A stretch of 64,000 nt of DNA from Shimazuella soli (GCF_022511585.1 NZ_JAKWBN010000007.1:87625-151624); one strand, 5' to 3'; positions 52,447 through 59,142 are shown, counted from the stretch's first letter. Made by a program: numbers and translations. Notes: a model not told the origin generated them from the letters alone.

Positions 52447-52531
52447 TTCAATCTGAATATTCGATTTGCTATAATCACAGTAAGCATTCTTCTCACAGGA
52501 GAAGAATCATGGAACCTGGAGAGGAGGTTAC
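52447..52531 (+). promoter_or_regulatory. Promoter and pairing leader of cassette 4
   Basis: TTCAAT (52447-52452), a 17-bp spacer and TATAAT (52470-52475) precede a 9-bp hairpin ATTCTTCTC/GAGAAGAAT (52486-52507). The SD-bearing segment GGAACCTGGAGAGGAGGTTAC (52511-52531, with AGAGGAGG as SD) is complementary in four blocks to 52715-52738 after the stop. Confidence 0.7.
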
Positions 52532-52708
52532 ATGTTCGGTAAGTGTGACGACTGCGGCAAAGAAAATGTCAGCGTGTGGACGGTGGAATCTGAGCCGGAG
52601 AAGCGTTACTGCAACTCCTGTAAGTATGACCACGCCACCACAGACGAACTTTCCCGCTGGGAATACAACGCCAATGTGTCGTGGTATGACTACTACGACC
52701 TCGATTAA
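52532..52708 (+). CDS. 58-residue zinc-ribbon-like protein (cassette 4)
   Basis: ATG 52532 follows GAGAGGAGG at ideal spacing. The product 'MFGKCDDCGKENVSVWTVES' continues with 'EKRYCNSCKYDHATTDE' and an aromatic acidic tail ('WEYNANVSWYDYYDLD'). Cys5-Cys8 and Cys27-Cys30 form two CxxC knuckles, as in small zinc ribbons that bind nucleic acid or protein. GC content is far above that of flanking DNA. The gene is one of two adjacent cassettes with near-identical leaders and hairpins. No wider family is recognised. Confidence 0.75.
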   Translation: MFGKCDDCGKENVSVWTVESEPEKRYCNSCKYDHATTDELSRWEYNANVSWYDYYDLD

Positions 52709-52714
52709 TCCAGC

Positions 52715-52763
52715 GTAACACCTGGACTCCTCGGTTCCTGCCCCGTGGTGTGACGGGGCACCG
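52715..52763 (+). terminator. Pairing trailer plus GC hairpin of cassette 4
   Basis: GTAAC, CCT, CTCC and GGTTCC (52715-52738) match the leader in order. The following stem TGCCCCGT/ACGGGGCA (52739-52760) is strong. The flanks 'GGTTCCTGCCC' and 'CCGCAAT' recur in cassette 5. Confidence 0.7.
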
Positions 52764-52790
52764 CAATCCTATTTATCCATTTTGTTTCAA

Positions 52791-52821
52791 ACAAACTCCC
52801 TGTACGTTTAAGGGAGTTTGT
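52791..52821 (+). repeat. CAAACTCCCT hairpin, copy 1
   Basis: An 11-bp perfect stem ACAAACTCCCT/AGGGAGTTTGT lies 30 bp after the cassette 4 hairpin; an equal stem follows cassette 5. It is probably a terminator and marks the repeat unit. Confidence 0.75.
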
Positions 52822-52879
52822 TGTGCTATATAAGTTGTAATTTATACCAATGTAAAATCGATGGGTATACTCAGAATAT

Positions 52880-52943
52880 TTTGTGTTATACTTATAAGTG
52901 TCTTTCCTTTGGGAAGGATGATGGAACCGGGGGAGGAGGCTAT
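52880..52943 (+). promoter_or_regulatory. Promoter and leader of cassette 5
   Basis: GAATATT and TATACT (52887-52892) parallel cassette 4. A small stem CTTTCC/GGGAAG is followed by ATGGAACCGG and the SD GGGGGAGGAGG. GGAACCGG (52923-52930) is the perfect complement of CCGGTTCC at 53155-53162. Confidence 0.62.
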
Positions 52944-53132
52944 ATGGACAGGAAACGTTACAAGCCTCGTTCTGGGGCCGTAGAAGCCTGTACGAGCAGC
53001 TCCATCAACACTGAGTCCTGTCTCGACGGTATACCGAGTCCTCGCATGGACGTGGACCCGATAGATCCCGAAGAGATGGACACCAACGGTGACCCGATCA
53101 TAGACCATGAGTGGGGTCTTCACCAGGACTGA
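52944..53132 (+). CDS. 62-residue acidic orphan protein (cassette 5)
   Basis: ATG 52944 follows GGGGGAGGAGG. The product begins basic (MDRKRYKPRSGAVEACTSSS) and turns acidic and proline-rich ('PRMDVDPIDPEEMDTNGDP'), ending 'DHEWGLHQD'. It is probably disordered; there is no known family, signal peptide or TM helix. GC-rich codons contrast with the host. The leader and 3' hairpins are nearly the same as those of cassette 4, but the coding sequence is unrelated, so the control elements seem to have been duplicated or swapped around a different cargo. Confidence 0.68.
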   Translation: MDRKRYKPRSGAVEACTSSSINTESCLDGIPSPRMDVDPIDPEEMDTNGDPIIDHEWGLHQD

Positions 53133-53154
53133 TCATTAACCAACTCAGCACTTT

Positions 53155-53190
53155 CCGGTTCCTGCCCTGTCCCGTCGTGGGACAGGGTGC
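53155..53190 (+). terminator. Pairing trailer plus GC hairpin of cassette 5
   Basis: CCGGTTCC is followed by a perfect 9-bp stem CCCTGTCCC/GGGACAGGG (53165-53187) and then 'TGCCGCAAT', as in cassette 4. Confidence 0.68.
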
Positions 53191-53219
53191 CGCAATTATC
53201 ATATACATAGGTTGACATC

Positions 53220-53252
53220 AACAAACTCCCTATTAAAACAAGGGAGTTTGTT
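53220..53252 (+). repeat. CAAACTCCCT hairpin, copy 2
   Basis: Stem ACAAACTCCCT/AGGGAGTTTGT at 53221-53251 lies 430 bp after copy 1, at the same place relative to its cassette. It may also serve the convergent flavin reductase gene. Confidence 0.75.
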
Positions 53253-53281
53253 GATGTTACGAATATGGATCTTACTCAGCT

Positions 53282-53908
53282 TTATTCAAGGATCTTTGGA
53301 TGTTTTAATGTAAATAAGTCTGATATTTTCGTATAATACTCTCCTGCAAGACGCCCTACTGGCTTCATCTTGGCAAAATCGATTTTCCCATCTTTATATA
53401 TCGAATCATCAACGTGCATCTGAACAACCCGGCCTAGAACAAGGCTTGAAGATCCAACATTTTGTCCAAAAGACACAATATCGACTAATTCACATTCCAT
53501 TTGGATAGGGCTTTGCTTAACTCGATAAGGCATAACTTTAGAGCTAGGAATGGGTGTTAATCCACTTACTTGAAACTCATCTATCTCCGACGAAAATTCT
53601 GCTGAAGTCTCATTCATTTGCAAAACGATGTCCTCTGTAACCGTGTTAACAACAAACTGTCTTGTCGCTTCAATGTTTTGAAGGGTATCCTTTTTCGTTC
53701 CATCTTCCGGCCGAAACATAGGTGCAAAGGAAATAATAAATGGATGAGGACTCACTCCGCTAAAGCTGCTGAAAGGAGCAAGATTGGGGATTCCTTCTTT
53801 AGAAATAGTAGAAACCAAAGCGATTGGTCTAGGCATAATGGAGCCTGTATACAATTTGTAGCTATCTTTCCAGTGAAGGTTATCAGGAATAATTTCCATT
53901 TTTTTCAT
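53282..53908 (-). CDS. Flavin reductase-like (FMN-binding split barrel) protein
   Basis: The 208-residue flavoprotein has 'LYTGSIMPRPIALVSTISKE' (residues about 19-38), 'NLAPFSSFSGVSPHPFIISF', 'DTLQNIEATRQFVVNTV' and 'CELVDIVSFGQNVGSSSLVL', as in the flavin_Reduct family that supplies or uses reduced FMN. It is divergent from a MerR-type regulator, and its promoter has the long 19-bp spacer typical of MerR targets. It is likely an oxidative/electrophile-response gene; the substrate is unknown. Confidence 0.87.
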   Translation of the reverse strand: MKKMEIIPDNLHWKDSYKLYTGSIMPRPIALVSTISKEGIPNLAPFSSFSGVSPHPFIISFAPMFRPEDGTKKDTLQNIEATRQFVVNTVTEDIVLQMNETSAEFSSEIDEFQVSGLTPIPSSKVMPYRVKQSPIQMECELVDIVSFGQNVGSSSLVLGRVVQMHVDDSIYKDGKIDFAKMKPVGRLAGEYYTKISDLFTLKHPKILE

Positions 53909-53930
53909 CCTATCTGTTTTTTTGTTTTTA

Positions 53931-53961
53931 AGCGTACAAGTTAGAGTCGACTAGAAGTCAA
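53931..53961 (-). promoter_or_regulatory. MerR-type promoter/operator of the flavin reductase gene
   Basis: On the minus strand, TTGACT and TACGCT are separated by exactly 19 bp containing the dyad AGTCGACT. An over-long spacer with a central palindrome is the hallmark of MerR-family activated promoters. Confidence 0.68.
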
Positions 53962-54061
53962 GAAGAAATTTTGGATAGGGATGAAGGCGTAACAGGTTGG
54001 AGCCAAAATCAACATTATCATGTATGATTGTATAAAATGGGATAAGTAAAGGAGTGTCACC

Positions 54062-54445
54062 ATGCTCACCATAAGCCAAGTCTCAAAAAGAACAGGACTG
54101 ACCCCTTATACGCTCCGTTATTATGAAAAAATCGGTGTGTTACCAGAATCCAACCGCAGTGACGGAGGAGCTCGCATCTACACGGAAGAAGAAGTTTCGT
54201 TTATCCACTTTCTGAATCGTTTAAAGCAGTTAGGAATGTCGCTTGATGAGATGAAGGAGTATTTTTGTGACGGGTGTGTTCTAGAGAAAGTACAACAAGG
54301 GGAAGATATCGAAGATACATTAAACAAACGTATCGATATTCTTATCAAACATCTGGCAGAGTTGGAAACCAAGAAACAAGAACTGGAATACACTATTTCT
54401 CTTACCAAAGATAAACTTGCAATCTATCATCATTTATCTAAGTAA
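54062..54445 (+). CDS. MerR-family transcriptional regulator
   Basis: The 127-residue protein has an N-terminal winged HTH 'TISQVSKRTGLTPYTLRYYE' (residues 3-22), then 'GVLPESNRSDGGARIYTEEE' and a long coiled-coil dimer helix (75-127) with a single cysteine pair region 'YFCDGCVLEK' (about 64-68). It resembles AdhR/YraB-type sensors of aldehydes or quinones. Ribosome site AAAGGAG. The divergent flavin reductase promoter is the probable target. Confidence 0.9.
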   Translation: MLTISQVSKRTGLTPYTLRYYEKIGVLPESNRSDGGARIYTEEEVSFIHFLNRLKQLGMSLDEMKEYFCDGCVLEKVQQGEDIEDTLNKRIDILIKHLAELETKKQELEYTISLTKDKLAIYHHLSK

Positions 54446-54448
54446 TAT

Positions 54449-54476
54449 GCGACAAGGGAGACGGCTCCCTTGTCGC
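54449..54476. repeat. GACAAG-type palindromic repeat (REP-like), copy 1
   Basis: GCGACAAGGGAG-ACGG-CTCCCTTGTCGC is a 12-bp perfect stem after merR. Related sequence occurs at 57937-58003 and 58500-58535. It may act as terminator here, although no T run follows. Confidence 0.6.
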
Positions 54477-54498
54477 AATAGTAAAGAAGGTATTCACG

Positions 54499-54813
54499 CT
54501 AAGAATATGGGTCATAGCTTTTACCATGTATATAGGTAATACCATTGCCCATCTCGACCACTTCAGCATCTAATAGTGTAATCTCCATTTTTATTCCATC
54601 TTCGCTAGTGAGTGTCAGTTTGCTTATTTGCCTTGTCGTGATACTCGGTTTCATATGGGGATTTTCATCAAAAAAGTAATCAATCCGCAGTTCATCTGCT
54701 CCAAGCGAGAGCCTTGATCGATTGTAAAACCGCCACTGGTGGCTTATTTTCAAAAAATCCACAAATTGTCTCACTTTATCTCTGCATCCCTCTACGATCA
54801 ATCGCAAAGCCAT
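54499..54813 (-). CDS. Hypothetical protein, DUF3970-like start
   Basis: The 104-residue soluble protein has an N-terminal 'ALRLIVEGCRDKVRQFVDFL' resembling small Bacillus proteins with a 'VEG..(E/D)V..F...L' fold, and a C-terminal half of beta strands ('ISKLTLTSEDGIKMEITLLD'). GAGGTG precedes ATG. It starts 17 bp after the 82-residue gene on the same strand, probably cotranscribed. The function is unknown. Confidence 0.65.
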   Translation of the reverse strand: MALRLIVEGCRDKVRQFVDFLKISHQWRFYNRSRLSLGADELRIDYFFDENPHMKPSITTRQISKLTLTSEDGIKMEITLLDAEVVEMGNGITYIHGKSYDPYS

Positions 54814-54830
54814 AGTCCATCACCTCATTA

Positions 54831-55079
54831 TTATTTTTGTAATCTTCTGACTTCCGTTCGGATAAGGGCATGAATCCATCTGTCGTTGTCGTCCAATCCA
54901 TTTGGGAATAAAAATTTTACGATGTACCCTTTGTTTCGCTGATAAAGCTCAGTTACGATTTGCAACTTTTGCTGATGCATTTGATCAGCCGTATAGCGGT
55001 AATAATCTGCTATTTGCTGTAAAGTTTCGGTGACTTCAAGTGGAACTGTTTTGTTTTCGATCACCCATTCTAAATCCAT
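54831..55079 (-). CDS. Hypothetical 82-residue protein
   Basis: The small helical protein ('PLEVTETLQQIADYYRYTAD', 'LQIVTELYQRNKGYIVKFLF') is of unknown family. Its ATG lacks a direct SD. Instead AAAGGAG serves a nine-codon mini-ORF (ATG 55099, stop at 55070) that overlaps this start in another frame, so translation may be coupled. It is followed by the 104-residue gene after 17 bp. Confidence 0.6.
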   Translation of the reverse strand: MDLEWVIENKTVPLEVTETLQQIADYYRYTADQMHQQKLQIVTELYQRNKGYIVKFLFPNGLDDNDRWIHALIRTEVRRLQK

Positions 55080-55354
55080 TTCAGGCAGGTAGTTTTCATT
55101 ACAAACTCCTTTCTATAATTTTTATGTTATAAAAATGTGTCCTTCATGCTGATAGATTTTATGCCAATAGATTTGTTTTAGGGGCAGGAAAAATTCCCTC
55201 TTTTTTGAAATTATAACGAATAGATTGGATATTTGCACTGACTGGATTCCTTCACTTTAATTCTGTAGCTGATCGTGTACCTAGTTGAAAATAATTGAAA
55301 AAGTGTCATAATTACGGTAATCAAAATTTACCAATTCTGAAATGGGGTGTTTGG

Positions 55355-56737
55355 ATGATGGACAAAAAGAGAATCGGATTGAAACTAAAAGCAGAACGGA
55401 ACAAAAGAGGTATTTTGCAAAAGGAAATAGCAGATATCCTCAAAGTGGGTACAACCACGATAAGTAATCTGGAACGTGGGTTTGACGGCGTAGCAGAAGA
55501 AAAATTTATCTTATATGCACAACAATTTGGTCTAGCAGAGGAACTCTGTGGTGTGATACCAGAAGAAGTGAAGAAAGAGAGGGACTGTTTAAAGAGACTA
55601 AAAAATATCGATGATCTGCTGGTAAGTGACCCAGATAAATGGGAGCAAAAGTTAGAAGGGTTGAATAAGGAAGTGGAAATTGAGATGGATACGAACCTAG
55701 CTCCATTCTATTATTACTTGAAAGGGAGAATTTATCGTGAGAAGAGTAAAAGTATAAATTTCAAAGGAGCTAAAAATAATCTCTTAAAGAAAAGATTATC
55801 TAAAGCAGAGGAGTACTTTTTACTTGCTGTTGATCAATTATCCGAAGAACATTCTTTACTGCATACAAATATAAAATCAATGAGTTATAACTATTTGAGT
55901 GTCCTTGCACATAATCAGAATGATTTTGAGAGTGCTTTGTATTATTCAAAACAAGGATTAGGTTGTTTTATAGAGGATGGGGAGAGAAGATTTTTAAAGT
56001 ATAACCTCTTGTTAAACAAGGCGATCTATTTGGAAGATCTAAATCAAAACGAGAAAGCTCTTTCTGCACTTAAAGATTTAGATAATACGATTCAAAATGC
56101 GTCTGACCCTTTTGTAGTGAGAAACTCAGTGGTGATTCAAATGTATTTAATCTACTCGTCAATATTACACAAATTAAGACTTACTGAGGAAGCACTTCGA
56201 AATGCATTTAAAGGAATTGAGATTGCCTCTGCCCATGGGGACTATAATAAGCTTTTTGCTTTATGGTCTAGTGTTGGTATGATTTATTTAGCTCTAGGAA
56301 AACTAGAGGATGCAGAGGAATACTTTTATAAAGCTTTAGAAGTAGATGGAATGGTGAAAGAACATCTTAAACCTTACAGTTATCGACTTTTTGGCTCTTT
56401 ACTGGTTCAACAGCATAGATTTGAGGAAGCAAAAGGAATTCTTGACAAATCAATAGAGATAAGCGAAAAATACAATGATAAACTGTTACATACCAAGTCT
56501 CTTTTTGCTTTAGGAAGATGGTATGTGGAGCAATTACTGTTCGAGGAAGCTATAGATACGTTAAATAAAGCAAGAACTTTGGCTAAAGAACACGATTTCT
56601 TACACTTGGAGCGAGAGATATTAACAAGTTTATGTGAATGTTATGAGAAAACAGACCCAGAGGAATTAAAAAACCATTCTCTAGCATTGTATTTAATTAT
56701 TAAACAAGGGAGAGATTCTAGTGAAATTGAATTGTGA
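55355..56737 (+). CDS. XRE-HTH plus TPR regulator (RNPP-like)
   Basis: The 460-residue protein has an N-terminal HTH_3 domain: 'IGLKLKAERNKRGILQKEIA' and 'ILKVGTTTISNLERGFDGV' (residues about 6-45). A long all-helical TPR region follows (about 90-450: 'SYNYLSVLAHNQNDFESALY', 'AEEYFYKALEVDGMVKEH', 'LFGSLLVQQHRFEEAKGILD', 'ALGRWYVEQLLFEEAIDTLN'). The layout fits peptide-sensing RNPP or Rap-like regulators. ATG 55355 follows GGGGTG. A small secreted protein gene lies convergently downstream, but no clear signal peptide gene is on the same strand. Confidence 0.85.
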   Translation: MMDKKRIGLKLKAERNKRGILQKEIADILKVGTTTISNLERGFDGVAEEKFILYAQQFGLAEELCGVIPEEVKKERDCLKRLKNIDDLLVSDPDKWEQKLEGLNKEVEIEMDTNLAPFYYYLKGRIYREKSKSINFKGAKNNLLKKRLSKAEEYFLLAVDQLSEEHSLLHTNIKSMSYNYLSVLAHNQNDFESALYYSKQGLGCFIEDGERRFLKYNLLLNKAIYLEDLNQNEKALSALKDLDNTIQNASDPFVVRNSVVIQMYLIYSSILHKLRLTEEALRNAFKGIEIASAHGDYNKLFALWSSVGMIYLALGKLEDAEEYFYKALEVDGMVKEHLKPYSYRLFGSLLVQQHRFEEAKGILDKSIEISEKYNDKLLHTKSLFALGRWYVEQLLFEEAIDTLNKARTLAKEHDFLHLEREILTSLCECYEKTDPEELKNHSLALYLIIKQGRDSSEIEL

Positions 56738-56923
56738 CCCTGGTATTCCTGAGGAGAACAGATATTAATTATAATAGAATAACTGCTTTGATTATCATTG
56801 AACAGAAAATAGAGTTCTGATTTTACCTTTGGGAAGATTTTAAAGTAACTTTACTATGAATCTAGTGATCTAGAAGATTGGTTTAGTAAAGCTAGAATAG
56901 AACAATCGGTAATAATATAAGTG

Positions 56924-56973
56924 AAAAAAAGCCATTTGAATACTGCTTTTCATATGGATCAATGGCTTTTTCT
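56924..56973. terminator. Bidirectional terminator
   Basis: Inverted repeat AAAAGCCATTTGA/ATCAATGGCTTTT with A and T runs lies between the RNPP-like regulator and the convergent secreted-protein gene. Confidence 0.8.
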
Positions 56974-56982
56974 TTTCAGAAG

Positions 56983-57204
56983 CTATTCATTGTCACCTTT
57001 CTTTCCTTTCCCTTTGCCCTTACCTTTTCCTTCACCTTTCTCATCACTTATAACTGCCGTAACCTTTGCTGAGACAGAACGAGTAACAGTGGATTGATTT
57101 TTCGTCTTTTTTATCACAGGCTTTACATTTTTTGCTTGGGTAAACTGGAGAGGAACGAGGAACAGAACGAAAGCTAAACAGAAAGCGATCAATTTTTTGT
57201 ACAA
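56983..57204 (-). CDS. Small secreted protein with GKGKGKGK tail
   Basis: The 73-residue precursor starts at TTG 57204 after AAGGTGAGA (a GTG three codons upstream overlaps that site). Signal peptide: 'MYKKLIAFCLAFVLFLVPLQ' then FTQAKN, with cleavage expected near Ala. The mature roughly 45-residue basic peptide has 'KPVIKKTKNQSTVTRSVSAK' and a Lys-Gly repeat (GEGKGKGKGKGKKGDNE). It could be a processed signal or a cell-wall/DNA-binding peptide. Proximity to the TPR regulator is suggestive only. Confidence 0.65.
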   Translation of the reverse strand: MYKKLIAFCLAFVLFLVPLQFTQAKNVKPVIKKTKNQSTVTRSVSAKVTAVISDEKGEGKGKGKGKGKKGDNE

Positions 57205-57380
57205 AACTCTCACCTTTTCTTATTATTAGGAAATATATTCATTATACCAGTATCAGGAAAGGGAAAGAAAGGAGGTACAGTAAGGGTAAAAATAGCAGAT
57301 AGTTTTCACAGGAAGACATAAAAGAGAAGTAAATAAAGATAATGTAGGAAGTAAGAGGAGTATATCAATAAATTGGTCCT

Positions 57381-57430
57381 CAGAATGGCTTGGTACAGCT
57401 CCATTCTGCGGGACCGAGGGCGGAGTTGTC
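57381..57430 (-). terminator. Pairing trailer plus hairpin of cassette 6
   Basis: On the minus strand CCTCGGTC (57412-57419) is the perfect complement of GACCGAGG in the leader. An 8-bp stem CAGAATGG/CCATTCTG (57381-57408) follows. Confidence 0.62.
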
Positions 57431-57895
57431 TCACGACCAGCAAGGGTCTTCTCCGAGCACCTTCACGAGTCGGTTTCGAACGAGTTTCTTGTCGGGGAGC
57501 TCATCGAACGCCCTTCGGATGGCACGTCGAACGTCAGGGCGGGCCGAGCGGATTAGCTCGGCTACGTCACCCCACGTTGTCGCATCGAGCAGCTTTTCGA
57601 AGGTGACGTTGTGCTCGGAATCGGTCAGTTCTTGCGAACTGAACATCAGCGACTCCAGCTCCAGAAGCGTTGTTTCAGAATCGGGTTCCTTGTTGGCACC
57701 GTTCAGCGTGGCGACGAGCAGGAACTTCTTTGCCAAGGCACAACTGCCGGCAAAGAGAAGTTCATGAGCCTTCGTGGGATCGTTTTCCTTTTCCAGCTCG
57801 TACTCATTGTACGCCAGCTCGATTTCCTCCTGAGCCACCTGGCTCAGCGCCCACAGTGTGGTGTCGGTGTTCTCGAAGAGAGCAGTGCTGGTCAT
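57431..57895 (-). CDS. GC-rich orphan soluble helical protein (cassette 6)
   Basis: The 154-residue product starts at ATG 57895 (MTSTALFENTDTTLWAL) directly after GAGGAGGAAAT; frame further upstream covers the promoter. It is acidic and helical, with 'QEEIELAYNEYELEKENDP' (about 22-40), a hydrophobic helix 'HELLFAGSCALAKKFLLVA' and a basic C-terminal part 'SARPDVRRAIRRAFDELPDK'. No TM helix, signal or known family. GC near 55-58 % against an AT-rich surround. It stands alone with its own promoter and hairpin. Confidence 0.75.
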   Translation of the reverse strand: MTSTALFENTDTTLWALSQVAQEEIELAYNEYELEKENDPTKAHELLFAGSCALAKKFLLVATLNGANKEPDSETTLLELESLMFSSQELTDSEHNVTFEKLLDATTWGDVAELIRSARPDVRRAIRRAFDELPDKKLVRNRLVKVLGEDPCWS

Positions 57896-57960
57896 ATTTC
57901 CTCCTCGGTCGAGGTCCTTACTGATATTATAGGCTTGACTATTTAATGGGACAAGTAACA
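57896..57960 (-). promoter_or_regulatory. Promoter and pairing leader of cassette 6
   Basis: On the minus strand TTGTCC (57949-57954), a 17-bp spacer and TATAAT (57926-57931) are followed by CAGTAAGG. The leader CCTCGACCGAGGAGGAAAT contains the SD. Its GACCGAGG pairs with the trailer. The -35 falls inside a GACAAG-type repeat half. Confidence 0.72.
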
Positions 57961-58003
57961 ATTTTCAGTATTTTATGAGACATGGAACAGTTCTCTTGTC
58001 ACA
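57937..58003. repeat. GACAAG-type repeat, split copy 2
   Basis: TATTTAATGGGACAAG at the left and AACAGTTCTCTTGTCACA at the right match the two arms of copy 3 (58500-58535), but about 30 bp separate them. It looks like a disrupted copy. Confidence 0.5.
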
Positions 58004-58264
58004 TTTTTGGTTAGAAATGATAGGGAAGCATAAATTAAGCAGCAAGTTCGTAGTTTAATTGAGTTCAAAGGAACTGGTACATTTTCGAATAGGGAAATGG
58101 TTTTCTAGTGTTTGATTACTTTGTGTTTAGAGAGAAAATGTGATAAAGTATAGTTCTTTTTGTCACATTTTCCTTAGTTTAGAGATGCACTGTTTATTAA
58201 AAGAAATAGGAAATTTCAAAGAAAAGCCTTAAAATAAGAAGAAACACAATTGGAGGCATCTAAA
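57961..58264. other. Gap before ywbE
   Basis: Apart from the repeat arm, it holds a 10-bp inverted repeat GAAAATGTGA/TCACATTTTC (58134-58143 and 58163-58172, 19 bp apart), possibly an operator. No gene is seen. Confidence 0.45.
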
Positions 58265-58462
58265 ATGGACGGAAAAACAAGAAGCAACTTACACCCAGGA
58301 CTGCTCGTAGATATCATCTTAAAAAAAGATCAACGTACAGGGAACCGGACGAGAGGAATAATAAAAGACCTCTTAACTAAATCTCCAACCCATCCACATG
58401 GAATCAAAGTACGGTTAGAAGATGGACAAGTTGGTAGAGTGATAGAGATTATTGAAGAATAA
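58265..58462 (+). CDS. ywbE: YwbE-family protein (DUF2196)
   Basis: The 65-residue product 'MDGKTRSNLHPGLLVDIILK' continues with 'KDQRTGNRTRGIIKDLLTKS' and 'HPHGIKVRLEDGQVGRVIEI', the complete DUF2196 SH3-like domain. GGAGG lies at normal distance from ATG 58265; a TTG five codons upstream overlaps that site. The function is unknown across the family; it is widespread in bacteria as a single-domain protein. Confidence 0.93.
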   Translation: MDGKTRSNLHPGLLVDIILKKDQRTGNRTRGIIKDLLTKSPTHPHGIKVRLEDGQVGRVIEIIEE

Positions 58463-58478
58463 GGTTGAAATAAAAATG

Positions 58479-58500
58479 ACGCCACTAAAGGCGTTATTTA
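58479..58500 (+). terminator. ywbE terminator
   Basis: Stem ACGCC/GGCGT with a 6-nt loop is followed by T-rich sequence. Confidence 0.65.
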
Positions 58501-58535
58501 TTTAATGGGACAAGAGAACCGTCCCCTTGTCACAC
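58500..58535. repeat. GACAAG-type palindromic repeat, copy 3
   Basis: TATTTAATGGGACAAG then AGAACCGTCCCCTTGTCACA form an imperfect palindrome of a type common near REP-associated transposases in Bacillota. Confidence 0.6.
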
Positions 58536-58544
58536 TAAAACAAA

Positions 58545-58563
58545 AGCGACCGATGGCCGCTAG
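58545..58563 (-). terminator. Terminator of the 56-residue gene
   Basis: On the minus strand AGCGGCC-ATC-GGTCGCT is followed by TTTTGTTTT. Confidence 0.7.
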
Positions 58564-58580
58564 AAATTTCCGAATATTTA

Positions 58581-58751
58581 CTATAGAGTTAATTGCTTTT
58601 GATCACGTTTCATAAACGTATAACATTGGTTCATCGTGCCTCTGAATTCGATACGATGATCTTTTTTCATCGGATTGTACCAAGCAAAATAGTTATCCTC
58701 ATGGATGATTGAGGGGGGTAATTTCTCCGAATCTCGAATCACATAATACAT
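58581..58751 (-). CDS. 56-residue small protein, unknown
   Basis: ATG 58751 follows TAGGAGGTG at ideal spacing. The product 'MYYVIRDSEKLPPSIIHEDN' continues 'YFAWYNPMKKDHRIEFRGTM' and ends 'KRDQKQLTL'. It is soluble, aromatic and basic. I recognise no family. The strong ribosome site, clean frame and following terminator support expression. Confidence 0.7.
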   Translation of the reverse strand: MYYVIRDSEKLPPSIIHEDNYFAWYNPMKKDHRIEFRGTMNQCYTFMKRDQKQLTL

Positions 58752-58836
58752 ACCGTGCACCTCCTAGTTGTATTATGATCGAAAAGAGGAAAAATTAACC
58801 ATATTGGAGAGGGATGAGAATAAAAGTTTTTGCATT

Positions 58837-59142
58837 TTATTCTTGCTTTAACAAAGAGAGTGGAAATGCTTCTTTTTCTGATTTTCCTTCAAGTGTACCC
58901 CAAGCATATATTCCGTTGAGATATTCCACTTGAAAAATACCTGACTCTCCATCTATTTGATATTTCGAACCGATTTGAATTGTTTTCGGGTCGATGAGGT
59001 AAGATTTGGCGAGATTTATTTTTTGCCTGAGGATTGCAGCATTGCTTTCTAATTTATTACTCTCAGCTTCTACAAACTGTTTTTCCAATTCTTTTATGGT
59101 TTTGATAAGTTCTTCTGGTATCATTTGGCTGTATCGTTTCAC
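58837..59142 (-). CDS. yfhH: YfhH-family protein (DUF1811)
   Basis: The 101-residue protein starts at GTG 59142 after AAGGAGG; the ATG 33 bp upstream has no ribosome site. It matches the YfhH pattern: 'KRYSQMIPEELIKTIKEL', helix with 'QKINLAKSYLIDPKTIQIG', and a C-terminal small beta barrel 'YQIDGESGIFQVEYLNGIYA' ending 'AFPLSLL'. The function is unknown. It is divergent from the 59205 gene. Confidence 0.9.
   Translation of the reverse strand: MKRYSQMIPEELIKTIKELEKQFVEAESNKLESNAAILRQKINLAKSYLIDPKTIQIGSKYQIDGESGIFQVEYLNGIYAWGTLEGKSEKEAFPLSLLKQE

Noticed and set aside
55355..57204. RNPP-like regulator and the GKGK secreted protein as a receptor/signal-peptide pair
   Set aside because: The secreted gene is convergent with its own terminator side and lacks a typical short hydrophobic signal pentapeptide/heptapeptide end; the link is too weak to claim.
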